Assembly (NCBI GenBank): GCA_003281715.1
Contig: QCBE01000005.1
Span: forward strand, 1-64,000
Origin: Prochlorococcus sp. AG-347-B23
Lineage (GTDB): Bacteria; Cyanobacteriota; Cyanobacteriia; PCC-6307; Cyanobiaceae
Length of the DNA: 64,000 nt
Direction: 5' to 3'
The translations under genes were made by a program, and so were the position numbers. The notes beneath the pieces are model-generated. The model saw only the letters and a list, made by a program, of their open reading frames with translations, searched no databases and had not been told where the DNA came from. Positions 25,938 through 37,134 of this stretch are shown in pieces; position 1 is the stretch's first letter, and every line of letters starts with the position of its first letter.

Positions 25938-26164
25938 GATCAAATTTTCGACCAAATATTCGACTAGCTACAAACATTCTTTTAGTTATTGGTACTTTTG
26001 CTATTGCTTTAAAGATTGCTCCAATAGCAGTGGTATATCAGGAAAAAACTTTATGTATTAAATATTTAAAACATCAAATAGATCGAGAAAAACTTATCAA
26101 AAGACTAAAAATAGTTAAACAAGCAAATCCATCTAGTATTTGTGAATCTATCCTTAAAAGTTAA
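25934..26164 (+). CDS. Hypothetical membrane protein
   Basis: ORF with hydrophobic N-terminus. Confidence 0.5.
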   Translation: MRSNFRPNIRLATNILLVIGTFAIALKIAPIAVVYQEKTLCIKYLKHQIDREKLIKRLKIVKQANPSSICESILKS

Positions 26165-26166
26165 AA

Positions 26167-26388
26167 ATGCGAATTATTCTTAGAAATTTTAAATTTTTTA
26201 TTTTTTTATTTTTCTTATATCTAAATTTCAATAATTATTCTCTTGCACATATGAGGGGTACATTCCTTTCTGAAGAGGATGCTGAAAAAAGATCTTTAGA
26301 ACTTGGTTGCGCAGGAATACATAAGAACAAGGACAAATGGATGCCATGCAAAAACGAAAAACAATTACATATTTATTTGAGGAAATAG
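26167..26388 (+). CDS. Small secreted hypothetical protein
   Basis: Signal peptide; GTFLSEEDAEKRSLELGCAGIHKNKDKWMPCKNE. Confidence 0.6.
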   Translation: MRIILRNFKFFIFLFFLYLNFNNYSLAHMRGTFLSEEDAEKRSLELGCAGIHKNKDKWMPCKNEKQLHIYLRK

Positions 26389-26649
26389 ATGGAAAGATTA
26401 AAAACCAACAAAAGAAAAATTCACAGGAAAATAACCGCAATTTCAGCAATCCCCTTACTAATTACTATTGTATCTGGGACTATTTATAGTATTCTTCAAC
26501 CATTAGGAGTAGATGCTTTTTGGTTAATAAAATGGCATACGGGTAATTTTGGCATTATTAATTTACAACCTTTTTACTCGATATTTCTTGGTATAGCTTC
26601 AATAATCTCAATAATATCTGGCATTAAAATATTACGAGAAAAACCTTAG
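26389..26649 (+). CDS. PepSY-TM-like membrane protein
   Basis: RKIHRKITAISAIPLLITIVSGTIYSI...WHTGNFGIINLQPFYSIFLG. Confidence 0.65.
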   Translation: MERLKTNKRKIHRKITAISAIPLLITIVSGTIYSILQPLGVDAFWLIKWHTGNFGIINLQPFYSIFLGIASIISIISGIKILREKP

Positions 26650-26677
26650 ATACATTCTAAGCCAAGCTAAAATCTAA

Positions 26678-26902
26678 CTAATTAATACTATTTGCTCCCC
26701 CACTTACTAAGAAAATTATCGCTCCTAGGGCCATTGTTGCTACACCCATATAAGGGTATTTCTTAATTCTTGATTTGGCAATTGGAAGCCATGAAAGGTA
26801 TCTATCAGATTTATTCAATTCAATTTTTTTTTGTCTAGGTGGCAATCCTAATTCTTCTCTTCTTTTAGCTTCACCCATGATCATAAATTTATCTATATAC
26901 AA
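26678..26902 (-). CDS. DUF2839-like protein
   Basis: MGEAKRREELGLPPRQK plus C-terminal TM. Confidence 0.75.
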   Translation of the reverse strand: MYIDKFMIMGEAKRREELGLPPRQKKIELNKSDRYLSWLPIAKSRIKKYPYMGVATMALGAIIFLVSGGANSIN

Positions 26903-27282
26903 ATATTAAAAATTATGTTCCACACCTGCAAGTTAATTTTATAAGAAAATATTTCCTTCTATAGAAGAAATTATTTAAAATTTATTTGGCCTTCTTTAAA
27001 TATAGATTCTTTGTATTTGCCTGATCTGATGTAAATAACAAAATTAATATAGTTCCAACTAAAAATGAAAAAATCATAGTTAAACCAACAACTTCAACCA
27101 TCTCACTAGGCAGATAATTTAGAAACATAATCAATAGCTCTCTTATTTTAAATTTAGCAATTGTATTTTTTATGTAAAGTAAGTATTCCTCCTTAAATTT
27201 CGAAAAGAACCTTCCAAGACTTTATAATCTTTATTTATTTTAATTTGCGGGATAAATCTAGTTCTAGCAGATCACGATTTTC

Positions 27283-27573
27283 TTACTTAGCTATTCCTAT
27301 TTTCTTAAGCAATTTCAGGTAAGGCAAGGCCCAATTACCAAAAGTAAAAGAAATTGTCGTATTTTTTGTGGCTGGCAATAATTTTTTAGAACGTATAGAG
27401 GCTATTTTAGAAAGTTTCTTGATAGTCTCTGCTTCTAGATTATCCATGTACAAATTTTTTTGAACACCTCGATTTTTCTTCTGTGGTAAAAAATTTTCTA
27501 TAAACCATAAAACTTGATCTAAATTTGATTTATTTGGTGAGGTTTTAATTTGTTTATATTTGTTTTTAAGCAT
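27283..27573 (-). CDS. Hypothetical protein
   Basis: ORF. Confidence 0.5.
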   Translation of the reverse strand: MLKNKYKQIKTSPNKSNLDQVLWFIENFLPQKKNRGVQKNLYMDNLEAETIKKLSKIASIRSKKLLPATKNTTISFTFGNWALPYLKLLKKIGIAK

Positions 27574-28121
27574 ATTTATTTATCTCTTAATTACTGTATT
27601 AAATTTGCCATTTATATAATTTAAATCAATAGTAAAAGCATCAAAATTATATTCTTTTTAATAATCGATTATTGAAAAAAATAAATTAATAATTACATCG
27701 TTTTTTAAAAAAAAGAGGGATTTAAACCCCTCTTAATTGATCATTTAGTTTCAAAAAAGAATTTAATTTTTTGAGTCTTTCAATTTTATTTCTTTTTGTG
27801 TTTTACGGATTCTCTCTTCAAAAACTGATCTCCTGTATGGAGTAACTTCTCCACTTTTAGTTGCCAAAAGTTGGGCTTCATATAGCCTGTTAGCTCTTTT
27901 GATTTTTTCTCTTATTTGTAAGAGGTTATTCATTGTTTTTTGCAGTTAATGAGAATCCCGTTCCCTACTCCCATTTCATGCGTCCAGAGATATAAACTTG
28001 GATGAACGTTAATGAACGATAACATCCTTAAAAAAATTCCGCGAGAGTAATTTTTACTAATTTTTCTCAAAAAAATAAATATTGAATAAATAGTATAAAT
28101 AAGCTTTTAATAATACGAAAA

Positions 28122-28397
28122 TTAGGACAAGAAAATTGTTTGCGACCCATCATTATTATCCTGAATCGCTATTTTTTTATTTGGGAAAATATCTAATAAT
28201 ATTCTTTTCAAATTTGAACTATCTGAAGGAATTATATTACTCATATTTTTTGAATTAATTTTCCAATTTTCATCTACAAATAGTTCTTTATCATCACCTT
28301 TTTTATTCTCCAGTGATGTCTTATTTAGAATCTTAAGTAACAGTTCTGAATCATAATCTTTAGATTCTTCAGGGATCTCTTTAAAATTCTCAATCAT
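28122..28397 (-). CDS. Hypothetical protein
   Basis: ORF. Confidence 0.45.
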   Translation of the reverse strand: MIENFKEIPEESKDYDSELLLKILNKTSLENKKGDDKELFVDENWKINSKNMSNIIPSDSSNLKRILLDIFPNKKIAIQDNNDGSQTIFLS

Positions 28398-29079
28398 TAT
28401 TTAGAAATCTAATGTTTCTAAATCTTGCATGAGAAATTTGAAGAATACAAGGTATTAATTACCTAAAAATTTCTATGAAGATAAAAAATACGAATGCAAT
28501 TAAAATAATTTTCTTTAGAAAATTTAATTCCAAAATAGCTAAAGAATGATATTTAAAAAGATTAATTAATCATTTACACTATTTATTTTCTTGTTAGGTT
28601 GCAATCAAGGGATTCAGAAAAGATGCCAAGAGTAATTAACAAAAAAATTAGACTTTTAAGATGGTTAAACTCAGGCATGATACTACCATTTATCATTATG
28701 GCTGCATCATCATCAATAATTCTTTATGGTTTTTTATTTATCCTTATAAAATAGCTTTCTTACTTAAGCAGCTAAGTTTTCCTCAGATTCAGAGATAATC
28801 ATTGCAGCTTTTTTTAATAAACTAACTACTTCTTTTCTTCCTACTGCATTATCAGCTTGACGCATTATTTCAGCATATTTTTTATTTATTTTTTTCATAA
28901 ATAGTTTTAAATTAATCTAAAATTACAACACCATATGATGGTGTCAATTGTAAATAATTATCATATATTATTTCTTTAATTATTTTTGCACAATAAAAAT
29001 TGCTCATTTATTATCTTTCAAGTTTTTTTAATTGATGATGCCAAAAAATAATAAATATCAAAATTAATAATCCTTTTAA

Positions 29080-29322
29080 TTAAGCAATATTGAAGGATTT
29101 GAAAACATAAAATAAACCTCCGATTAGAATCAATATTGCAGCTCCATAAAAAAGAAAAGGGATAATTGGATATTTATACAATGTAGACCTTACTTTTACT
29201 TGTATGGCTTTTTTATCAAGTTGAGGCAACTTTATATCTTCAGTTTTTTCTCTAGGCGGAATACCTAAGTTTTTTCTTCTCTTTGCCTCTCCCATAATTA
29301 ATACTGAGTTATTCCGATACAT
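29080..29322 (-). CDS. DUF2839-like protein, second copy
   Basis: MGEAKRRKNLGIPPREK plus C-terminal TM. Confidence 0.75.
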   Translation of the reverse strand: MYRNNSVLIMGEAKRRKNLGIPPREKTEDIKLPQLDKKAIQVKVRSTLYKYPIIPFLFYGAAILILIGGLFYVFKSFNIA

Positions 29323-29610
29323 TTTAAATAATTGTTATCAGCTAAATCTAAAATTTGATTCCATTCTTCATGAGATGTTTCCAAATTAATTTTAAAATCT
29401 TTTTCAAATTTAAGAATACATCTTTTTTCTATATTTTCTAAAGAATTATAATTTCTTAAAAAAGAAACGCTCAAATACGATAATGATGAAAAAACTATAA
29501 TTATTTTAGCAATTCTACAATTATTCATATCTTAGATGATATTGCATTATATATAAATAAGGTACTTGTTGGTTTTATAATTAATTTAATCTATTAAAAA
29601 CAATTATCAA

Positions 29611-29808
29611 ATGATAAATTCGGTGAATTTTAACCATTTGCCTATTCAGGATTTGGTTGTTTCAGGGTTAATAATCTTTATAATGTCGACGATTATTGCC
29701 AATATTTATGACCCATTATTAGGAATAACTTATGCATTTGGTAATATACTTACTCTTACTTTTTTGAGCTGGTTATACAAAGAGACTTGGATTGATCCAA
29801 GGAAATAA
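29611..29808 (+). CDS. Small membrane protein
   Basis: ORF with hydrophobic core. Confidence 0.5.
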   Translation: MINSVNFNHLPIQDLVVSGLIIFIMSTIIANIYDPLLGITYAFGNILTLTFLSWLYKETWIDPRK

Positions 29809-30077
29809 ATCTAATTAATACAAAAGATAAAAAAAACTACTTCTGTATTTTTAATTTTGAAGAATACTTTAAATTCACAATGTAAGTTGCAACAAGAGAA
29901 AGTATCAAAAAAAATAATAAGCTTTCCAAGGTAGATTGGGGCATAACCATGAGTAGTACTAAAAATGATATATCTTTAAAGAAACGAATTCTGAAAAAAA
30001 ATCAACCCTTTCATTATTTTTTTTCTCAAACTTATAAATTTAATTATCTTGTAAAAACTCTGAGATTTAGAATGATT

Positions 30078-30434
30078 TTAATTTGAAAAATATTTTTCTG
30101 CCCTCCTAAAGGCTTTTATTGCTCCTTTATAATCAAGACTTTTTAATTTTTCCTTACTTTTTTGTTCCAGCATTTTTACTATTTTATTTCTCTTTATTTC
30201 ATCAATTTTCAGCTTATGATCGAATATAAGATCAAATTTTGAGGAATACAATCTTGATAATTCTTCTCTATATTTTTCAATAATTTTTTCATCACAATAT
30301 TTAGATTTCAATATTGCATTAGCCTTCATTTTGTCATCTATTGCCCCTTTAAAATTTCCTAGTTTAAATTTATTTTCACTTGATCTAGTTAGCTTAATAA
30401 TATTTCCCAATATCAATTCATTAGAATCTTTCAT
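30078..30434 (-). CDS. Hypothetical protein
   Basis: ORF. Confidence 0.5.
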   Translation of the reverse strand: MKDSNELILGNIIKLTRSSENKFKLGNFKGAIDDKMKANAILKSKYCDEKIIEKYREELSRLYSSKFDLIFDHKLKIDEIKRNKIVKMLEQKSKEKLKSLDYKGAIKAFRRAEKYFSN

Positions 30435-30514
30435 TTATTTATCTGACCCTAGGTAAATACTATCAGAATAAAGAAAAAAACAACTTATTTTTTAATACTC
30501 AAATAATTAAATAA

Positions 30515-30814
30515 TTAACCAATAACAAGTCCTTTTTCAAGAAGTAAATCGAAAACTTCCACACTTTTCGTTTTCCCAAATTTAGGGGGCTTATGTAAAT
30601 CTAATATTTCAGCAAGGCACATAATCCAATATGTATCTTTTTTTAAATTTAGACCTTCGCAAATATGGGCGGGGGCAGATTTAAAACAGCCAAATTCTGT
30701 TGATATATTTATGTTCATAATTTGAGTTTCAAGTTCCAGACTTAAAAGTTCTATTTCTTGCTCAGAAAGGGATGTACCAAAAGAGTATGATTCAATTAAA
30801 AGCTGATAATTCAT
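30515..30814 (-). CDS. Hypothetical protein, paralogue of 36534-36824
   Basis: Shared pattern APxxICxxLxLxxxxxWxxCxAxxLDxxxPxKxGxxxVxxF. Confidence 0.6.
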   Translation of the reverse strand: MNYQLLIESYSFGTSLSEQEIELLSLELETQIMNINISTEFGCFKSAPAHICEGLNLKKDTYWIMCLAEILDLHKPPKFGKTKSVEVFDLLLEKGLVIG

Positions 30815-30875
30815 AAAAGATTTATTTTTTCAAGAAATCCATCGATTTATTTTTGTCCCCGCAATAAATATGCCC

Positions 30876-31112
30876 TCAAGCTTCAACAATAGGTTTTGTT
30901 TCAGGATTCATAAAAATATCGTATAGAACATTTTCTGGTCCTTGAAAAATTACAGTTGCCCTTTGAGGATCATCAAATGATTTACCAATATAAAATATTT
31001 TAACTCCCATTTTTTTAAACATCGACTGCTGTTCCTCAGCATTCATATGAGATTCATATTTTTCAAACATATTACTTAGTTGAAAATCTAGAATAGTCGT
31101 TTCAATAGTCAT
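30876..31112 (-). CDS. DUF3764-like protein
   Basis: GVKIFYIGKSFDDPQRATVIFQGPENVLYDIFMNPETKPIVE. Confidence 0.6.
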   Translation of the reverse strand: MTIETTILDFQLSNMFEKYESHMNAEEQQSMFKKMGVKIFYIGKSFDDPQRATVIFQGPENVLYDIFMNPETKPIVEA

Positions 31113-31251
31113 AACAGTAATAAGATATTTTTAGATTTTAAATCTTTTTGCCAAAAAAAATAATTGAATAAAGATTAGTTTTTATTAAGCAATCTATTAA
31201 CTAATTTTTATTTATGAGTTATAAATCAACTATAAAAAACAGATTTTAATT

Positions 31252-32595
31252 TTGGACTCAAAAATTTCTCCAAGAGAACAATGGACTAGTAAGTTGGGAT
31301 TCATTCTTGCAGCTGCTGGTAGCGCAGTAGGTCTCGGTAACCTTTGGGGTTTCGCCTACAGAGCCTCTCAAGGTGGAGGTGCTGCTTTTGTACTTTTGTA
31401 CATACTAATAGTTTTAATTGTATGCCTTCCGGTATTTGTTGCTGAAATGGCTTTAGGAAGAAACGCCACTGCCAGCACATTGCTTGCACCAGTAAAGTTA
31501 GCTGGAAAAAATTGGTATCCATTAGGAATTCTTTTCTTTATAGCTCCCTTGGGAATAGCATCATATTATTCAGTCATAATGGGTTGGACCGCAGATACCT
31601 TGTTCCATTCATTATTTTTTGGATTACCAAAAAATTTAAGTGAAGCAGAAACTTTCTTTGGCTCAATTAGTAGTGGTAGCAGTGTTTTATTGGGGCACCT
31701 ATTAAGTCTTGTTCTTACAGCCATAATAGTTTCATCAGGGATAAAAAAAGGAATCGAAAAGGTGACACGATTCTTTATGCCTATACTTTTTATAATTCTT
31801 CTATCGCTAGCAATATGGGCCACTTCACTTTCAGGCGCATGGGAAGGATACAAAACATTTTTGTTTAAGTTTGACTTTGATGAATTAAGAAACCCTCAAA
31901 CAATAAGAAATGCTTTTACACAAGCTTTCTTTTCTTTAAGTTTAGGAATTGGAATTATGGTGACTTATGCTTCCTATCTAAATAAAAAAAGTAATCTTCC
32001 AAAACTAAGTGTGGGAGTTGCATCATTGGATACTTTGGTGGGTCTTATGGCAGGACTTATTACTTTTCCTATTGTTTTAACATTTGGTTTAAGTGATGCT
32101 ATTTCTGAATCAACAGTTGGTACCTTATTTATATCAATTCCTACGGGCCTTGGTTCATATGGAGCGGTTGGAAGAATTGTAGCTGTTGCATTTTTTGCAC
32201 TAGCTTATATTGCAGCAATAACTTCCTCTGTTTCATTATTGGAAGTTCCAGTTTCCTCTTTAATGGATAAACTTGGTTTTAAAAGAGAAAAATCTGTTTG
32301 GCTAATAACTCTTTTCCTATTCTTAGCAGGCATTCCTTCTGCATTAAACTTAAACATTCTTGGAACTATTGATTCGATTTTTGGTGGCGTTTTACTTATC
32401 TTTGGTGGATTCTTGGTTACTTTCTTTATGGGATGGGTAGTACCTGGAAAGTTTAATGAAGAACTTAGTGATTCAAAAGTTGGAATCAAAACGACACGTT
32501 ATTTGAAATTTATGACAAGATGGGTTGCTCCCCCAATTATTGGTTTTGGACTATTTATTAGTGTGTTTGATTTGCTCAAAGGCTGGGTAAGTTAG
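31252..32595 (+). CDS. Sodium-dependent transporter of the SNF/NSS family
   Basis: REQWTSKLGFILAAAGSAVGLGNLWGFAYRASQGGGAAFVLLY. Confidence 0.93.
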   Translation: MDSKISPREQWTSKLGFILAAAGSAVGLGNLWGFAYRASQGGGAAFVLLYILIVLIVCLPVFVAEMALGRNATASTLLAPVKLAGKNWYPLGILFFIAPLGIASYYSVIMGWTADTLFHSLFFGLPKNLSEAETFFGSISSGSSVLLGHLLSLVLTAIIVSSGIKKGIEKVTRFFMPILFIILLSLAIWATSLSGAWEGYKTFLFKFDFDELRNPQTIRNAFTQAFFSLSLGIGIMVTYASYLNKKSNLPKLSVGVASLDTLVGLMAGLITFPIVLTFGLSDAISESTVGTLFISIPTGLGSYGAVGRIVAVAFFALAYIAAITSSVSLLEVPVSSLMDKLGFKREKSVWLITLFLFLAGIPSALNLNILGTIDSIFGGVLLIFGGFLVTFFMGWVVPGKFNEELSDSKVGIKTTRYLKFMTRWVAPPIIGFGLFISVFDLLKGWVS

Positions 32596-32946
32596 AAAAT
32601 TTTTACAATAATATACCGCGGAAATAAGGGGGTGGTATGAATCGATCAACAAATTAAATTGTGAAACTATTTCACATTATATTAATGCAAGTTTATAAAA
32701 AAACTCGTAAATATTTTAGTATTTGCAGTGTTTCTTGTTCAAAAAATTGATATCTTAGTAAAGTTCCTTTTTAAAGTCTAAAAATTTTTTCCAAAAAAAT
32801 GTCTTACTGCGGACCCTGTTTTTAATTAAGTATTAAACTTCAACTTATATTTAAGCTCAAACGTATCGGCAAAAAACATCCCTAATAGAATCTATATAAG
32901 ATACACTTAGGTTTTTAATTTAAAGAAATTAGAACGCCTAAAAGAA

Positions 32947-34665
32947 TTGATAACAAATTTAATGTCAACTAAATCTGATTCATTAAAGGGAAAGCTTACA
33001 GAAAATTTTTCTGAATTTTCTCAACTATCTGACTATTCTTTTATAAATTTTCTCAAAGCAGATCCTCAATCAACAAAAGATGGAAATGATCATAAGCCGC
33101 GTTCAGTATATTCAGGGCATTACGTACCAGTTGTTCCAACCGCTATTCCAGAACCAGAATATATTTCCCATAGCAACAAACTTTTTAAAGAACTAAAGCT
33201 AAGCTCAGATCTTACTAAAGACAAGAATTTTTGTCGTTTTTTCTCAGGGGATATTTCTGTTGCTAATTATCCAATGAGTCCTGTTGGTTGGGCAACAGGT
33301 TATGCATTATCAATTTACGGGACTGAATATAACCAACAATGTCCTTTTGGAACTGGCAATGGTTATGGCGATGGCAGAGCAATTTCTGTTTTTGAAGGTT
33401 TATTCAATGGGAAAAGAATGGAAATGCAACTTAAAGGAGGAGGTCCAACTCCCTATTGTCGAGGAGCAGATGGTAGAGCTGTCTTAAGATCAAGCGTTCG
33501 AGAATTTCTCGCACAGGAATTAATGGATGCCTTGGGAATCCCTACCTCAAGATCTTTAACACTTTATGTCTCACGTTCAGAAATAGTTAGAAGACCATGG
33601 TATTCCAAAGGGTCCAGATATTTTGAACCTGATATCATGATTGATAATCAAGCAGCAATTACTACGAGAGTCGCTCCATCTTTTTTACGTATAGGCCAGA
33701 TTGAACTTTTTGCAAGAAGAGTTCGCGATAATGCGCATGATGAGGCCCTCAATGAACTAAAGATGATAGTTCAACATCTAATTGATAGAAATTATAAAGA
33801 TGAAATTGAATGTGAGATTTCGATTCAAAGTAAAGTAATAAAACTGGCTTCTTTATACAGATCAAGACTTATATCACTTATAGCCAACTGGATGAGAGTC
33901 GGTTATTGCCAGGGTAATTTCAATAGTGATAATTGTGCTGCTGGAGGTTATACCTTGGATTATGGCCCCTTTGGATTCTGTGAATTATTTGATCCAAGAT
34001 TTCAACCATGGACAGGTGGAGGTGAACATTTCTCATTTTTTAACCAGCCTTCTGCAGCGGCAATCAACTTTAAAACATTCTGTTCCTCTCTTAGTCCGTT
34101 ACTTTCAGGAAACAAACAAGATCAAGAAAAGTTAGATCAAATCGAAAAAGACTTTTCTGAATTAATGAATAAGGAATTGATGAAAATGTGGGCAAACAAG
34201 CTTGGTTTAGAACATTACAACGAAACTCTAATAAATGAATTTTTTAATCTCATGGTCATTTCAAAAGCAGACTATACAATTTTGTTCCGTAAACTCTCTG
34301 AAATCCCTGATAACTTAGATTCTTTAAAAGACTGTTTCTATTTACCAATTAATGACGAGCTCAATAATAGGTGGGAAGTATGGCTTGAAAACTGGCAATC
34401 AGTGTTGAAAAAAGAGGGAAATATTAAAGCGAAATCGGCATCAATGAAATCCCTTAATCCAGTCTATACTTGGCGCGAATGGATGGTCGTTCCTGCATAT
34501 GAAGAAGCTGAAAAGGGAAATTACAAGAAAATAAAAGAGTTACAGGATATCTTTAGCAATCCATATGTAGAACAACCCGCAGAAATAGATCAAAAATATA
34601 ATCGACTAAAGCCAAGCCAGTATTTTAACTATGGAGGAGTATCTCACTACAGCTGTTCTTCATAA
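32947..34665 (+). CDS. selO: SelO-family protein adenylyltransferase (YdiU/UPF0061)
   Basis: GYGDGRAISVFEGLFNGKRMEMQLKGGGPTPYCRGADGRAVLRSSVREFLAQE. Confidence 0.92.
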   Translation: MITNLMSTKSDSLKGKLTENFSEFSQLSDYSFINFLKADPQSTKDGNDHKPRSVYSGHYVPVVPTAIPEPEYISHSNKLFKELKLSSDLTKDKNFCRFFSGDISVANYPMSPVGWATGYALSIYGTEYNQQCPFGTGNGYGDGRAISVFEGLFNGKRMEMQLKGGGPTPYCRGADGRAVLRSSVREFLAQELMDALGIPTSRSLTLYVSRSEIVRRPWYSKGSRYFEPDIMIDNQAAITTRVAPSFLRIGQIELFARRVRDNAHDEALNELKMIVQHLIDRNYKDEIECEISIQSKVIKLASLYRSRLISLIANWMRVGYCQGNFNSDNCAAGGYTLDYGPFGFCELFDPRFQPWTGGGEHFSFFNQPSAAAINFKTFCSSLSPLLSGNKQDQEKLDQIEKDFSELMNKELMKMWANKLGLEHYNETLINEFFNLMVISKADYTILFRKLSEIPDNLDSLKDCFYLPINDELNNRWEVWLENWQSVLKKEGNIKAKSASMKSLNPVYTWREWMVVPAYEEAEKGNYKKIKELQDIFSNPYVEQPAEIDQKYNRLKPSQYFNYGGVSHYSCSS

Positions 34666-34707
34666 AAGTTTAATCCTCATTCTGATAGAACAACTTTGAG
34701 AAAATTT

Positions 34708-35148
34708 TTATTTATTTATGGCCGTAGGCATTCCAACTACTGATACAACTCCTACATGAAGTATGGCCGGCTTCTTCCCCACATTTTTCACATAGTGGAA
34801 GCCCCCATTATTACTCTCTATAAATGCATCACCAGCTTTTAAGAAATTAATTTCTTCACCCCTCACATGTTTTAATCTTCCTCTGGTGACATGAATCAAC
34901 ATTGGGGAAGGATGAGTATGAATTGGAGTTTTCAAGCCAACTGGAATTTTTACTTTTAAGAGTCTTAATTCAGGCTTACCCTCGAGATAATTAAAGTTTT
35001 TACCACTTAGTCCTTTTGAACTTTGAATAATAGGTATAACTTCAATCTTTTCTTCAGCGAGAGAAGATTGTGGTAAAGCTAAAGTACCAATAAAAAGGAA
35101 ACAAAATGGAATAAATGTTTTTATTTGCATTAGATATTTAAGTTTCAC
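34708..35148 (-). CDS. Exported cupin-domain protein
   Basis: Signal peptide; PIHTHPSPMLIHVTRGRLKHV...GDAFIESNNGGFHYVKNVG. Confidence 0.8.
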   Translation of the reverse strand: MKLKYLMQIKTFIPFCFLFIGTLALPQSSLAEEKIEVIPIIQSSKGLSGKNFNYLEGKPELRLLKVKIPVGLKTPIHTHPSPMLIHVTRGRLKHVRGEEINFLKAGDAFIESNNGGFHYVKNVGKKPAILHVGVVSVVGMPTAINK

Positions 35149-35418
35149 TAATAATAGGTAGTTTGCAAAAATAATAAACTAATTTATTTCTTATATAACT
35201 TTTCTAATTGCTTAATTTCCTCTCTTAAATCCTTACCTCTTTTATTTAATTTATTATTTTTAAAAACTATTGGGATAATCCACCAGGCTTGAAGACCTAA
35301 AAAGATAAATACTAGGATCAATAATTCAAAAGTACCAGGCTGCATTTGATAAATAACCCTTCTTTGTTAATAAAATTATTCTAAAAGTTATTAAACATTC
35401 ATGAGATTTGGAATTTTT

Positions 35419-35601
35419 CTAGGCTGCCACTAATTCAATATTAAGTTCATTTCCCTTTGAAATGATTGCTTCTTTAAATTCAATAAGTTTAGAAATTATT
35501 CTTTGCTTCTCAGGATCAGTTTTGTGGATATCATCTACAACTTCCTGCATTGCAAGTGTTACTTTTTGTAGTTTGATTTCTAGATCTTCCCTGTAATTCA
35601 T
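35419..35601 (-). CDS. Small hypothetical protein
   Basis: ORF. Confidence 0.5.
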   Translation of the reverse strand: MNYREDLEIKLQKVTLAMQEVVDDIHKTDPEKQRIISKLIEFKEAIISKGNELNIELVAA

Positions 35602-35751
35602 AAGCTTAAAGAAATTATCTTATTTATTAAAAAACAAAATAATTATTAGTAAATAAGTACTTAACCTTAAAAGGATTGACAGCAAAACAAGGAGGATATA
35701 ATTTATAGTACAAACGTATTAATAATTAACCAGCCGATTATAAGATAAATT

Positions 35752-36021
35752 ATGGAGCCTAAGTACTCATTTGGTTGTAGCACTAGCAAACCCAACGGAT
35801 GTCTACTAAATCCCGAAGGAAGCAAAATGATCTTTTTCGAAGAATGCAAAAATTCTCCTAAACCTAATTTAAAAATTCATACTCATCTTTTCTACACAAA
35901 TCACCTTGGAGAACCAGGAGGGTACAAATCCTCTGAAAAACTCAACATAGATTCAGCTTGGAAAAAGTGGCACGAACTTCACCGAAAAGGATGGACAGAA
36001 GTATCGCACAATTACGGATAA
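35752..36021 (+). CDS. Hypothetical protein
   Basis: ORF preceded by ttgaca...tataat promoter-like sequence (35674-35701). Confidence 0.5.
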   Translation: MEPKYSFGCSTSKPNGCLLNPEGSKMIFFEECKNSPKPNLKIHTHLFYTNHLGEPGGYKSSEKLNIDSAWKKWHELHRKGWTEVSHNYG

Positions 36022-36282
36022 GTGATCCCTCCAATAAAAAGTATTTTTGTTTATTTGAAAACTTTCAATCCTGTTCATGTACAACTACAAATTAAATCAG
36101 GGTTTGAAAACAATGTAATCGTAGATACCAACAGCTTTTTTATTAATTGATTATAAATTAAAAACACGAGTCAACCCGTTCCAATTTGTTGACTCTGAGG
36201 TTTAACCGTTGACTCCTTATCTACTTCTAGTTTTGACTCGCTAGATTCAAGATTCAAAAACGGTATTTATATAATTTAAATC

Positions 36283-36420
36283 ATGGAAAAAAAAATCGCA
36301 AAGAAATACGCCGATCTTATAGTCCAGGCTAATAATTCAACTGGCAGAAAAGAATCTTTGTCATTAATTAAACAAGCAACAAAATTAAAAACCAAACTTG
36401 ATCAATACGAAATGATGTAG
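36283..36420 (+). CDS. 45-aa hypothetical protein
   Basis: MEKKIAKKYADLIVQANNSTGRKESLSLIKQATKLKTKLDQYEMM. Confidence 0.45.
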   Translation: MEKKIAKKYADLIVQANNSTGRKESLSLIKQATKLKTKLDQYEMM

Positions 36421-36533
36421 TTTCTTAATTATCGATAGGAGTTTCAAGATGAGGTAGAAAATAGCTCCTTTTTTTTTATCTTGCTATACAAATACTAAAA
36501 GATGATTTAACTTCTCTGCTTTAATAAAATATC

Positions 36534-36824
36534 GTGGAATTAACTGAGCTAATTAAGGATTACGTTGCTACAGAATTATTATCAAGTATTGAAATTGACT
36601 TTCTAGAAGGAGAATTATGGGAAACTACTCAACATATTGCAGAAATAAATACAGTTATAAAAGCTCCAAAAAATATATGTAAGAAATTAGGACTAGATGA
36701 AAATTCTTGTTGGCAATTATGTTGTGCAGCCGTTCTTGACTCATCAAGACCATTAAAGAATGGACAAAAAAGAGTAGATGACTTTAAAAAATTAATTAAT
36801 CGATATGAGATTAACTACATATAA
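36534..36824 (+). CDS. Hypothetical protein, paralogue of 30515-30814
   Basis: ORF and paralogy. Confidence 0.6.
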   Translation: MELTELIKDYVATELLSSIEIDFLEGELWETTQHIAEINTVIKAPKNICKKLGLDENSCWQLCCAAVLDSSRPLKNGQKRVDDFKKLINRYEINYI

Positions 36825-37134
36825 ACCAAAAGACTCAATGATACGTTTACTTATTGCATCAATTCTTTTTTTTATTCCACTAGGAGGTTTTGCTGATGAA
36901 AAGCAAAGAGAAATTGAGAATGAAGCTTTAAATCTTGTTATTAAAAAATATGGAAAAGGCTTAGAAAATAGTTTAAAAGGAACGAGAGTAACTCCCAGTT
37001 ATCGAAGTTGGTATGAAAATGATTGTTTTGTAAGTATTGCAGCAGGTACTTACCAAGAAGATACTTGGTCGGCAATGAAGTGGTTTAGCGTTAATGTCTG
37101 TTCTGAATCAGCTGAAATAATGGAAAGTGAATGA
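36805..37134 (+). CDS. Secreted hypothetical protein
   Basis: Signal peptide region LLIASILFFIPLGGFADE. Confidence 0.55.
   Translation: MRLTTYKPKDSMIRLLIASILFFIPLGGFADEKQREIENEALNLVIKKYGKGLENSLKGTRVTPSYRSWYENDCFVSIAAGTYQEDTWSAMKWFSVNVCSESAEIMESE

Noticed and set aside
28002-28020. atgaacg-tta-atgaacg direct repeat as another arm-type site
   Set aside because: Period is 10, not 11, and there is no adjacent tRNA fragment or att-like core; likely chance.
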